64,000 nt of DNA. It comes from Locusta migratoria (Eukaryota > Arthropoda > Insecta > Orthoptera > Acrididae). Within the stretch, counting starts at the first letter, position 1. Each line of letters opens with the position of its first letter. Both the position numbers and the translations under genes were made by a program. A model generated the notes under the pieces. It worked only from the letters and a program-made list of their open reading frames with translations, was not told where the DNA came from and did no database searches. Location of the stretch: positions 351,727,168 through 351,791,167 of the forward strand of contig CM048744.1 in the NCBI GenBank assembly GCA_026315105.1. The letters are read 5' to 3'. Positions 33,116 through 44,162 of the stretch are shown piece by piece.

Positions 33116-33689
33116 CGAGGCGCGTCCAGAAAGTAAGTTCCGTTTGGTAATAAAATGAAATTGTACACAGATACAGAAGAAATTTTTATTGCACAAAATT
33201 CTACAACTCTTAAAGTACTTTTCCACATAACTGCCGAAAGATTTTGGGTGTAATAAGAGATGAAAGTCGCTAGGAGAGAGGTCCGAGCTGTATGGAGGAT
33301 GATCAAACAGGTCCCATTGAAATTTCCGTAGGAATTGTTTGGTCACATTCGGTGTGTGAGATCAGCCATTATCGTGAAACAAACAAAAAAAAATCTTTTG
33401 ACAGTAATCTTCTTACACCTAAAATCTGTCCTTGGTGGACAACACTTCAACGATGACGACGAGCTGAAAGAACATGTTACCACATGGTTGAATACACAGG
33501 CGGCAACATTCTATGAAAAAGGCACACAAAACCTTGTGCCATGCGATGACAATTGCCTACAAAATGTCGGAAGCTATGTAGAAAAGTAGTTTAACAGTTG
33601 TAGATTTTTGTAAAATCAAAATTTTTTTCTGTATCTGTACCCGTTCGTTTTATATAAGCAAACGGAACTTACTTTCTGAACGCGCCTCG
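33116..33689. mobile_element. Palindromic mariner derivative (two 3' ends)
   Basis: 574 bp flanked by TA on both sides, with 31-bp terminal inverted repeats beginning CGAGGCGCGTCCAGAAAG (one mismatch). The minus strand of the left half encodes WDLFDHPPYSSDLSPSDFHL then, after a deletion, SFGSYVEKYFKSC. The plus strand of the right half encodes GGQHFNDDDELKEHVTTWLN and NVGSYVEK. Both halves thus carry the C-terminus of a mariner transposase running outward to a TIR. The DPPYSxDLxPSD block includes the third catalytic Asp region. No N-terminal part is present, so it depends on transposase from elsewhere. Confidence 0.82.
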
Positions 33690-34139
33690 TATTATGTTGT
33701 CTCTGGAGAACGGAAGTCTCCATTGTAGGAAGCAACATGGTTTTCGAAAGCAACAAACATGTGAAACACATCTTGAGCTTTTTATCCGCGACATCCAGAG
33801 GGCAGTAGATGCAGGATCGTAGGTAGATGACGTGTTTCTTAACTCCCGCAAGGCGTTCGATACCGTTCCACACCGTCGCCTAATGAGACACCTGCGAGCG
33901 TATGGAGTATCAGAGCAACTTTGTCACTTGATTGAGGCGTTTCTGGCTAACACAACGCAGACTGTCATTCACAACGTAGAGAAGTCTTCCGACGTTAATG
34001 TGTTGCAGGCGTGCAGCAGGGGAGTGTATAGGACCTTTCCTTTTCACAATAAATAGATCAGTTACTCTCGTAGATAACATCGGAAATTCAATGAGGCTTT
34101 TTGCGGATGATGCTGAAGTTCAGATGTAGGCAACCACAA

Positions 34140-35030
34140 ATCCGTGGCGATCTACTGTTTTTTGCTATTGTATCAGAGCGATCTACTCCTTCTTATGATA
34201 CAGTAATTCCTCATTTTCTTAATAATTAAGGGCTGCAAAGGATCGATATTCAGAAATAAATGTTTACATCACTATTTGTTCAAAACTTTAAAAAAATTAT
34301 TGCAGAATATTTTGCAAATATTACTTTACATTTAACGTGAAACTTGAGTAGATGTTCAGTTAACAGTTCCCTTGACATTTCGTGTATAATGTGTTACACT
34401 TAGCCAGATAGAAGAGTCAAGGTGTTCGTCAGTCACCCTTGTCTGCTTTACTTCTTTCTTCGTTTCGGCAATCTAAGGACGACGCACCAATTTCATTGTT
34501 TCCTCGTTTGTTCGAGTTTCTTTTTCCTCCAGTATTCTTTCATCTTTTCACTATGCACCCTTTTTCTCTCCTCAGACCACTTTACTCCTGTCTTCTTCTC
34601 CCTCCTGCCTTGAAATCCTTCCATTTTTAACACTTTCTTCTTAAAAGTTTCTCTTTCTGTTGCATCTTTTTCAATTATATTGTTTCTTTCCTAACTTCTT
34701 GAATCCATGGACTTCTTGTCCCAGAGATATTTAAAAATCTGTTTGGTTAAGCCGTTGCTGTTCATTCGGTATAAATGTCCAAAAAATAGCAGTCGCCTCT
34801 TCCGTAGTGTTTCGGTTATATTTTCTATGTTGCGATAATTTCTGCATTACTTCTTAGTTTCCATACCTCTGTATTTCTTAGTGGACCAAGTATTTTTCGA
34901 ATGATTTTTCTTTCTAGGAGTTCAAGTTTATGTAATTTGCAATTCAGTACTAAACATTCACTTGCATAAAGACATTCTGGCTTTACTACTGTTTGTAGTG
35001 CTGTATTTGCAGATTTTTACACAGATACCT
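34140..35030 (-). pseudogene. RTE-like LINE C-terminal remnant, second family
   Basis: The minus strand reads, through frameshifts, LELLERKIIRKILGPLRNTE, RKRRLLFFGHLYRMNSNGLT and KMEGFQGR then VKWSEERKRVHSEKMKEYW. This is the characteristic C-terminal end of an endonuclease-RT LINE family common in insects. It appears to have inserted into the plus-strand LINE between 34130 and 36400. Exact ends were not resolved. Confidence 0.65.
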
Positions 35031-35211
35031 TTTGTTGTAAATGTGTTTATTTTTAATAAAATTCATATTTGAAAACAATTACAGCACAGTAAAAGGAAAC
35101 AAGCAAGTCCTTTATTCTAAGTGCAACATTAACTAACACAGAGTATTTCTTCTGGTGATTTAGAGCCCAACAGTTTTGGGTTCTGCAATACTTCGAGAAA
35201 CAAATAATGAT

Positions 35212-35900
35212 ATTTCACTGTAAGGTTTTAAAATTAAACGCCTTTTGCTACTGCGAATGGTTTTATTTTTATATTTTTAAATCACCCATACGCGTTTCGC
35301 CTTTCTCTCAAGGCATCATCAGTGGGTGTCCTGAAATATTTACATCTTTTTGTTTATACATATAGGTTAGGTCTCTTACATATCTAAAGCAGTTCGTTTT
35401 TTGGAATAAAATGGTGTACTTACAGCACTTGCTACTCCACTTCAGTCTTATTCTGGCAACCAGGTCGAAATGTTACACTGTTTTTCGAAACACATTGCAG
35501 TTCTCTGGTTCTGCTGTCACCTGCTGCCATACTGTGTCTACTGCTGTGTCTACTGCAGTATGGCAGCAGGTGACAGCAGAACCAGAGAACTGCAATGTGT
35601 TTCGAAAAACAGTGTAACATTTCGACCTGGTTGCCAGAATAAGACTGAAGTGGAGTAGCAAGTGCTGTAAGTACACCATTTTATTCCAAAAAACGAACTG
35701 TTTTAAATCAGAAATGAAATGTTTTAAGATATGTAAGAGACCTAACCTATATGTATAAACAAAAAGATGTAAATATTTCAGGACACCCACTGATGATGCC
35801 TTGAGAGAAAGGCGAAACGCGTATGGGTGATTTAAAAATATAAAAATAAAACCATTCGCAGTAGCAAAAGGCGTTTAATTTTAAAACCTTACAGTGAAAT
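35212..35900. repeat. Near-perfect ~690-bp palindrome
   Basis: 35212-35534 is the reverse complement of 35556-35900 except for a ~20-bp insertion in the right arm (near 35700-35725) and a few bases. The central spacer (35535-35555) is a tandem TGTCTACTGC. Each arm contains TACGCGTTTCGCCTTTCTCT and GGCATCATCAGTGGGTGTCC. The arms are far more similar than those of other foldbacks here, so the structure is young or maintained by gene conversion. Confidence 0.9.
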
Positions 35901-36399
35901 ACAATTCAGCTGCTGCTCAAAATGGCAACTGCAAGCAACGTAACACATAATGATTGTGATGTTATTTCAAGAGCTTGGTACAGTAAACCTTTTGAATATG
36001 TTACTCATAAAATATTCTGTGTACACACTATAAAACTCGGAAGGTCGTAGTTTAGGGCACCAAAGAAGTTGATATTCTAATCTTCTTGAATCGCACTAGG
36101 TATGAAACTCGACGCCTTCCCCTAACACGTACCGAACCAATACTACACATTGCATAAGATGAATAAAATAGTGTAGTAACGAATGGTGCGCAGGTAGCAG
36201 CTGATTCAATCAATGCGGGAAAACACAGTTATATACATTCAAGGTAGATATTGGTAATAGTTCTACGCTATTGTTAATAAGTAAAATAAAGTTGTATATC
36301 GAACAACTGCACATTGTGTCTGCTACGAAAAACAATTGTCAATTTTATTCAACAATTTTTCTTCTGCACTCTCAGTACTCACGCGATCTATCAAATAAA
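35901..36399. other. Unassigned stretch
   Basis: No gene or named repeat is recognised between the palindrome and the LINE remnant. Confidence 0.4.
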
Positions 36400-37175
36400 G
36401 CACTGGAGATCTACTGGTAGTTCACGATCGACGTATTGCCGACTCCTGCAATACTGGGAAAAGGTAGCGAAATACAGAATGATCAGCAAGGTACTGACGC
36501 ATGCTGCAGGGAATAGCCACCGAGCCTCAACGTACACAAGTGTAAAGTGCTGGGTTTACATAGAAAGAAAGATCCTTAATTATACAACAACGCAATAGCA
36601 GAACAAACACTGGGAACAGTTACATCCATAACATATCTGGGAGCAGGCATAAGGGGAGATTTGAAATGGAACGACTATATAAAACCAATTGTGGAAAAGG
36701 CAGTTATAAGACAGATTCATTGGAAAAATCCTCAGGAAGCACCGCAGGTTACTAAACTATCGTTCGGCCAGCGCATGAGTATTGCTCATCAGTGTGGTGT
36801 GCGTTGCAGGAAGGATTGACAAATTACAAAGAGAAGATATGAAACGGAGAGCAGCACACTTCGTTACAGACTCGTTTGGTAAGAGCGAAAGACTCACGCA
36901 GAAACTCCAGTGGCAGACGCCGTACGAGCTTCTGCCAAAGTTCGGAAAGCGAACGTTTCATGAAGAGTCAACCAATACATGGCTTCCTGCTACGTACATC
37001 ACGCAAAGCGACCACGAGGATAACTTCAGAGAGGTTAGGGTCCGCACGGAGGTATACCGGCAAACATTTTTCCGTACACCATACGCGACTGGAATACTAG
37101 GAAGTGACAACGGTGCGACCTTCCTAACGGTACTCACCAATAAGAATTGGGCAATACATAACACGGGGCAGTAAA
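36400..37175 (+). pseudogene. LINE reverse transcriptase remnant, C-terminal part
   Basis: Reads TYLGAGIRGDLKWNDYIKPI, then the frame 36782-37174 gives RIDKLQREDMKRRAAHFVTD, LQWQTPYELLPKFGKRTF and FRTPYATGILGSDN. This is the post-RT region (YLG, IxxLQRRAARFV, WxxL) of the LINE whose RT lies at 32590-34130. Multiple frameshifts occur; non-functional. Confidence 0.8.
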
Positions 37176-38772
37176 AGGTTTATGGCTCGTTGTCTCTGTT
37201 CATAGGGGTGAGTTATGTATGTCAGCTTCTATGCCCTAAACAGCTACCCAATCTGTTTAAACAAGATCAATAATCAATCTGTAGTTTAGCTAGTCTATTA
37301 ATATGATGACATGAATATATATTTAAACAAACTTAAACCTCTGAATAACCAAAAAAATGGATTCTAAGATAAAGAAGTGATTCACTCAGTAAGTAACTCT
37401 TTATAAATGAAGTTTATTACTCATTTTGGACATGAAAATGCGGAGGTGGTCCTACTTTATACACCAGTAAATAACTGAATATTTCCCCAACTACTGTTCA
37501 TCAGAGGCACAATAAGTATCACACGCACTCGAGAGTAAAACATCCGAATATCACTCGTAAATTAGTGAAGTCCATCGAACAATGCAGTTTCAAATTAATC
37601 CCCAATTACACTCTTTGCTATAAAACACAGTTTGTCATCACACGAGTACACGACTGCTGAATTATCACAGTTCCACAGCCCTACTACCGTTCATAGTTTA
37701 CCGCTTTTCACCAGAGACTAACTTCTGCAGTCACAGTCCCGTAAGTCCACACACGCCTATCTCTTCAAATCACAAGTTGGTAACGCGGCTTCAGACCGCC
37801 CAGCGTCACAACCTTTCACCACAGCTCTCCCTGCTCCCAGAATTGTATCCTTCCGAGCATCCTAAACGCCTCATCTTTAAAATACCATTTCCCTTCCAAA
37901 TATTATACATTTGAATATCACATAATTAAATGCTTTGATCACCTCCCTACAAATGTTGTTTACATTTAACAAACAAATATATATTTAATAATACCAAAAC
38001 CGGTTGACCCTGAAGTTCTTTGCTCTGGTAGCCATTAAGCGTGGCGTCTCACTGTTCAAATATACTGTCGCCGTCGAAATGTAGTTACACAATTAATATT
38101 TAATTTATCATGGCCTTTTATGCAAATATATACAGTTCTTGTCCATATATATAAGTTTATGTATAAATTATCTGCTGCATATCTACTATTTTTAGTCGGA
38201 CATGAAATATTTAAGTGGCAGTCTACCAAATAAAACGACCGTTACTAAGACTAATATTAAATACAATAAAATACATATATAAATGTAATGCGCTTTGCTG
38301 GGTTCATTTTTTGTGTTTTTGTGGTGGAATCTATGTTCCAATACAAGAATATTACTACCTCGACGAAAAGCAGCACTAGAGAATAAAAAATAGTTTATTG
38401 AAAGCATACGGAAATAACGTGGTACGTCTTTTAAGTTAGGTAGCATGGTGCAATGCTGCTCATTTGCGTCTTAAACTGTTACTGATAAACAGAACGTGTC
38501 AATAATTGTAAATATAAGTCTTATAATATTATTATTATTACAGCACTGAAATTTGTCGGCTTTTTATCTGTAAGGGATATTGGAATTGTAATTACGGCGT
38601 TTGATTCTCACAAGTCTCCTGAATCCATTCATATAATTATGTTTGCCGTATGATCATTCCCTGATTTTATATGGATTTTTAGAATAATGTGTGTGGCTAT
38701 ATTGTATTTCAGTTGCAATCTGGGAGAACCGCCCTCGCTCAGCCAAGAGCGCTGTTCCGGTTTCCGAGCAGA
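37176..38772. other. Unassigned AT-rich stretch
   Basis: No gene is recognised. The interval 37430-37870 has the composition and CACAGTTCC/CTACTACCG style of a decayed LTR or noncoding TE portion, but no partner was found. Confidence 0.35.
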
Positions 38773-38783
38773 TTAGGAAAATC

Positions 38784-38984
38784 TAAAAATGTTCAAATGT
38801 TTGTATAGCTTATGGGACTTAACTATGGGGTCATCAGTCCCTAAACTTACAAACTACTTATGAACTAGCTAACATTAAGGACGGCACAAATATCCATGCC
38901 CCAGAGGGGATTCGAACCCCCGACCGTAGTGACCGTGCAGACCGTGACTGACGCGTCTCAGTCCCCTCGGCCACCGCGGCCGGC
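38784..38984 (-). repeat. SINE family A, complete
   Basis: Flanked by TTAGGAAAATC / TTAGAAAAATC (38773-38783, 38985-38995; one mismatch). Confidence 0.93.
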
Positions 38985-38995
38985 TTAGAAAAATC

Positions 38996-39659
38996 CTAAG
39001 TACCTGTATTCCATTCACTAGGTCCAAACTGTTAGCCGGCCAGCTGGGGAAGCCAACAGCCTGACAAAACGCGCCTTTCACATGGAAACAATCAGCTTCC
39101 CCTTGTATCTGTAATGTCACAACGGTACACAAAGTACCTTCCGACGTGAGGTACCTTGCGGAACGTTGACGTAAATGCAAATCGTATGACCTCGTAATTA
39201 TCATACCAGTGGGCAAGCCTGCATGCGGACCAGAGCGTAGTTACTGGAAGTACAGGGGATGTTTGCTTGGATGGGCGGAGGAGGGGAAAGGGGAGAACTA
39301 GGACCGAGTTCATGATGCTTTTATGCCAACTGGAGAGCTGCTTGATTAAAAGTAACAGTTCCCAGGTCTGCAAAGGCGGTACCGACCAGGAGAGAGGTGT
39401 TAGGAACCACGCTCCTCCATTCTGCATTGCAATGACGCCATTGGCTGAGAATCAGAATGACGTGGCGTTCGGTTCGTTCCCATTAGCACGATTACTGGAA
39501 CAAAGGCGTGCGTTATAATTCAGTTATCACGCTACCCAAACGACTTACCGGTAATCGGGTTGCATAACCGTCAGGCGCACCGCAGGCGCATCGTGCTTCA
39601 TTAACAAGTTGGAACTATAGAACATCGGCCGAAAAATTGATCATTGCCAGGAGACAACT
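38996..39659. other. Unassigned stretch
   Basis: No gene or named repeat is recognised. Small opposite-strand frames overlap without domain evidence. Confidence 0.4.
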
Positions 39660-42250
39660 ACATCCACATATTTACTCTGCAAATTACATTTAAGTGCATG
39701 GCAGAGGGTTCATCCAGCCGCTTTCATAATATTTCTCTACCGTTCCATTCTCTAACAGAATGCGAGAAAAGGGAACAGATAAATATTTCCGTGTGCGTTC
39801 CGATTTCTCTTATTTCGTTATGATGGTCAAGTGTGCCTATGTACGTGACCGTGACAAAAATAATCTCATTCGGAGGACAAAATTGATAAAACAAATTTGG
39901 ATCTCGTCACAACGAATAACGCCTTCTTTTAATGGTTTCCACCCCAAATCATGCGTCTTTTCTTCGAGACACTCTCTCCCCTGTATCGCGATAGAGTCGC
40001 CCTTCTCTATATCCTTCGTCAGTCGCACTTGGTGCGAATCCCACAATGGGCAGCAATATTTCAAAATAGGACGGAGAAGTGTAGTGTAGGCAGTTCCTTT
40101 AGTAGAACTGTTGCAGCTATTAAGTGTACCGCCAACGAAACTTAGTCTTCGGTTTCCTTTACCTACAATATTTTATGTGTGTCTTTTCTAAACTATTCGC
40201 AATTCTAATGCATATGTATTTTGACTGCAGGTTGACTGATTTATCGTGTACTAGCCTAAACCCGCGGCTCCGCTCGCGTGTTGGTAGATCAAATCACACG
40301 TAAAAATGCACTCGTTTCGAAGAATCCAATCACGAAATTCAACAATAATTATTGTAATAGTATCACTGATCGATCACTTGATGTAATGCGCGAAACGTCA
40401 AATCGAATTTTTTTAAAGAGCTGAATTAAAAGAAATTTCTTTTTTACTGCTTCATTTACTTATTCTTATATTTCCTTATTCGTATGCTTATCCTTACTAA
40501 GAAAGAGCTGAAGACATTGTAGCACGCATAGACCAAAGATATGGTCTGTGGCATCATGTTTTGCTGTATGTAACCTCCTTGCTATAGACTCGCAAACGTC
40601 ATCGCTGGCCTTCATTTCGATTTTTTTAATATAATTTGACGACTTTCAACCACCATATCTTCCACCTTCTTACAGCGATCGGCATTGAACTGATATGGTG
40701 TACAACGGGAGACTTCGAACAAAAATTACGCACAGACCATTCGCTTGCGTTCTATAGTTTTCGCTGTAGAGCGAAATATTAAAACACACACACAAACACA
40801 CACACGTAGCATTTTATATATACCGATAACTTTCCATCCCAATATACTCCACCTTTTTATCATTATCAACCCTCAAGCAACAATGCAACCAATAACACCA
40901 TTTTCAAAGAGTAAAAAAGATTTTCAAAGAGTAATTATTGTTCCGCATTTCGCGTTATATTTTTCAAATTACTTTCTATCAGATCGCTATAAAACCGTGC
41001 CTAAAACCTTCCTCAGGTATAAATTAGTAACTGTACAAATATTTAAGTCTCTGCGTCGTGTCGTTCGGATGTGATAAGCGTGCACCGAACAGACATTCAC
41101 ATTAATAGATATATATAAAAAGTTTGACGGATTTATTTTAGTGCTCACATGGATGACTTCATACTTATCATTATTCAGGGTCTATTGCCAATTTTCGCAC
41201 CATGCAGATATGTAAATCATTTTGCAGCTGCTCTTGATCTTCTGGTGACTTATTAAATAAACGATAGCGTCTTCCGCGATCCTTATCAAAGAGGCCTGCT
41301 CAATTTGCCTCATAAATCACTTATAAAGGTAAGGAACAGAAGCGGCTCTAAAACACTTCCCTGAGAAACGCCAGATATCATTTCCGATTTACGCGCACCT
41401 GGGACGATATTCCATAAGTATGCAGTTCGATTAGAAGATGCTTGTGAAGCAGTGTTAAACGCCTCCCGAAAATCTAAAAATATGCATTCGACTTGAGATC
41501 CCTTGTCGATAATTGTCGTCACTTCATGTATCAAAAGAACCATACTTTCTGAATCGGTTTTGACAATGGGTCAAAACGTCGTTCTCTTGGAGGTAGTTCA
41601 AATGATCCAAAAAAGTATAGGTTCCAAAATTTTGTTGCAAATTGACGTCAGTGACGTGGACCTGTAATTTTTCAAATCATTCATATTTCCTTTTATGAAT
41701 ATTGGAGTAACCGGTACAACATTCCAGTCTTTGGGCACGGATCTTTCGCTGAGCGAGCGGTTGTATATTATAGCTAGCTAAGTATAGAGCAATTCCATCA
41801 GCATACTCTGAAAGAAACCTGCTTGGTACACAATCTGCGTCGCATGACTTGCTTCTGTTGAGTGAATTAAGTTGCTTTATTACTCCCAGGATATCTACTT
41901 CTACATTAAGCAGGTGTTCTTGATTCGAATTCTGGAGTATTTTCTTCGTCTTCTTTGGTGAAAAAAATTCGACAAATTGTTTAGCAACCTTGCTTTATCA
42001 GCTCTGTCATCCGTAGCATGACCATTGCTATCGCGTAGTGATTGTGTTTTTCCGCTAGTGTACTTTACATATGAGCAGAATTTCTTTGAATTTTCTCCCA
42101 GATTAGGAGACAGAATTTACTTGAGGAAACTATTATAATTTCTCGCATTGAGGTTAGTGCTAAATTTCGAGTTTCTGTAAAATAATGCCAGTATTTGGCA
42201 TTGTATGTCTGTATAAATTTGGCATGCAATTTTCTTTTTTTACTCTAGCC
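39660..42250 (-). pseudogene. Decayed LINE (RT and C-terminal region), split by a Helitron
   Basis: Read on the minus strand, 41543-41310 gives IDKGSQVECIFLDFREAFNT and, after an internal deletion, GVSQGSVLEPLLFLTFISDL (RT motifs). 40064-39837 gives KYCCPLWDSHQVRLTKDIEK (post-RT region). The 3' end near 39660 reads GTAGTTGTCTCC, consistent with the GTAGATGTAG-type tail of this family. Order and orientation are those of a single element. A Helitron-like element (40251-41109) sits between the post-RT region and its upstream part. Stops and deletions make it inactive. It appears related to the plus-strand LINE at 32.6-37.2 kb. Confidence 0.8.
40251..41109 (-). mobile_element. Helitron-like element, copy 2
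   Basis: On the minus strand it starts TCTATTAATGTGAATGTCTG after a host A and ends with ACGCGAGCGGAGCCGCGGGT plus TTTAGGCTAG before a host T. Same family as 12594-13575. It sits inside LINE sequence, so the insertion point and the absence of target duplication can be tested against intact LINE copies. Confidence 0.75.
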
Positions 42251-42843
42251 TGGGTAATAACCATAATTCGACGAAGAAGAGCGTTCAGCTGAGGCCATTC
42301 ATCGGCGAATTACGTTAGTCGTGCTTCGAGTATGTTGATGGTTAATTTAGAACTTTGAGGAAATAGTCCCAAACTTTTTTACGTGCCTAGGATCGTGTGA
42401 TTTAGGGGGCAGTAGAGGTGGTATAAAGTGCCTGTTCCTGAGATCATGAACGTATGCCAGCAGTCCTACGCTAGCTGTTGTCTTGCAACACGTGAGCGCC
42501 CTTAGCATGCTGATAATGAGGGAGTAAAATAGTGCCGTTATTCTTTTTCTTCAATAATTACTAGTGACGTTACGCAATGACAACTCGAGCTGCGTACACT
42601 TCTTGTGGTCCGTTCTGTTTTTTCGGATTGCTGGAACTCCCAGCCACCCCAACATTGTGGCACTGTAATTGTATGGTGAAGTGTTACGTTCTGTGTGCGA
42701 GATGATAATTAACTATTTAACAACAGTTATTGTACTTTTATTTAACTGCTATAGGCAATATGAGACACTTTCAGATATCGTTCTTACATCTTTTGCATAC
42801 CATTTTTATCAACTCATTCGTATTACATCAGCTTTATCTTTAA
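42251..42843. other. Unassigned stretch
   Basis: Upstream flank of the decayed LINE; it may contain more of its 5' coding region beyond recognition. Confidence 0.35.
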
Positions 42844-42920
42844 CTAGCTGAAAACCCGGCGTTGTCCGGGTATTTATTTATTTATTTATTTATTCGAACC
42901 TCGAGTTAGTACTTTTCCTA

Positions 42921-42961
<41 letters not shown>

Positions 42962-43948
42962 CATCTCCTTTTTTCTAAAAACATGTTACATTTATCAGAG
43001 AATATATAAGAAATCACAGGTAAAAATGCACTCGTTTCGAAGAATCTAATCACGAAATTCAACAATAATGATTGTAATAATATCACAGATGGATCACTTG
43101 ATGTAATGCGCGAAACGTCAAATCGATTTTTTAAAGAGATGTATGAAAAGAAATTTCTTTTTTTTTACTGCTTTATTTATTTATTTATTCTTATATTTCC
43201 TTATTCGTATGCTTATCCTTACAGAGAAAGAGCTGAAGACATTGTAGCATACATAGATCAAAGATATGGTCGTTGTATGTAACCTCCTTGCTATAGAGTC
43301 GCAAACCTCATCGTTGGCCTTCATCGGAATTTTTTTATAATTTGACGACTTTCAGCCACCATATCTTCCACCCTCTTATAGCTGTCGGCATGGAACAGCT
43401 ATGGTGTACAACGGAGACTTCGGACAACAATTAAACACACACCATTCGTTTGCGTTCTGTAGTTTTCGCTGCAGAGCGAAATATTAACACACACACGTAG
43501 AATTTTATATACACCGATAACTTTACATGCCAATATATTCCACCCTTTTATCATTACCAACCCTCAAGCGACAATTCAACCAATAAAAACATTTTCAAAG
43601 AGTAAATATAATTTTCAAAGAATCATTATTGTTCCGCATTTCATTCTTCAAATTACTAAATATCTATCAGATCGCTATAAAACCGTGTGTAAAACCTTCC
43701 TCAGGTTTAAATTAGTAACTGTACAAATATTTAAGTCTCTGCGTCTTGTCGTTTGGACGTGATAAGCGTACACCAAACAGACATTCACATTAATATATAT
43801 ATATAGATAAATATCTATCCGATTGCCATAAAACCGTACCTAAAGCCTTCCCCGGGTAGACATTAATAACTGTACAAATTTTTCGCTCTTTATGTCTTGT
43901 GGTTCAGACGTGATAAACGTACACCGAACAGACATTCACATTTATAGA
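42844..43948 (-). mobile_element. Helitron-like element, copy 3, with duplicated 5' end
   Basis: Minus strand: TCTATAAATGTGAATGTCTG after host A; 3' end CCCGGACAACGCCGGGTTTT then CAGCTAG before host T. The interior matches copies 1 and 2 but the 3' hairpin matches the family at 25146-26018. About 150 bp of the 5' end (43800-43948) is repeated directly at about 43650-43799. A (TC)n run lies at 42926-42958. Confidence 0.72.
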
Positions 43949-44092
43949 TCCAGAAGATTTCACATTGCTTTCTTCAAGTGTGTATTTCAGTCGATGATAA
44001 TTATCTCTAATTCTGATTCGCGAATCCATGTTACTTCTGTTTGAAATTAATGCGATAATAGCTGATCGGTAAGAATGGCTCTCACCCTTGAG

Positions 44093-44162
<70 letters not shown>

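Larger units (their letters stand above)
32590..34130 (+). pseudogene. LINE reverse transcriptase remnant, first part
   Basis: Decayed RT: GDKAAGADR, SLEERNVPNN, ISLTSVSGRILRQIL (after the SINE), then beyond a mariner insertion QHGFRKQQTCETHLELFIRD, NSRKAFDTVPHRRLMRHL and LFADDAEV near 34098-34125. Many stops and frameshifts occur. The order matches RT palm motifs of CR1/Jockey-type LINEs. The C-terminal continuation is at 36400-37175 after another ~2.3 kb of later insertions. Confidence 0.85.

Noticed and set aside
35411..35790. Identical proteins encoded on both strands at 35.4-35.8 kb
   Set aside because: They result from the palindrome; no domain or other coding evidence.
39760..40145. 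Plus-strand ORFs of 109 and 64 codons
   Set aside because: Antisense to the decayed LINE post-RT region read on the minus strand (KYCCPLWDSHQVRLTKDIEK).
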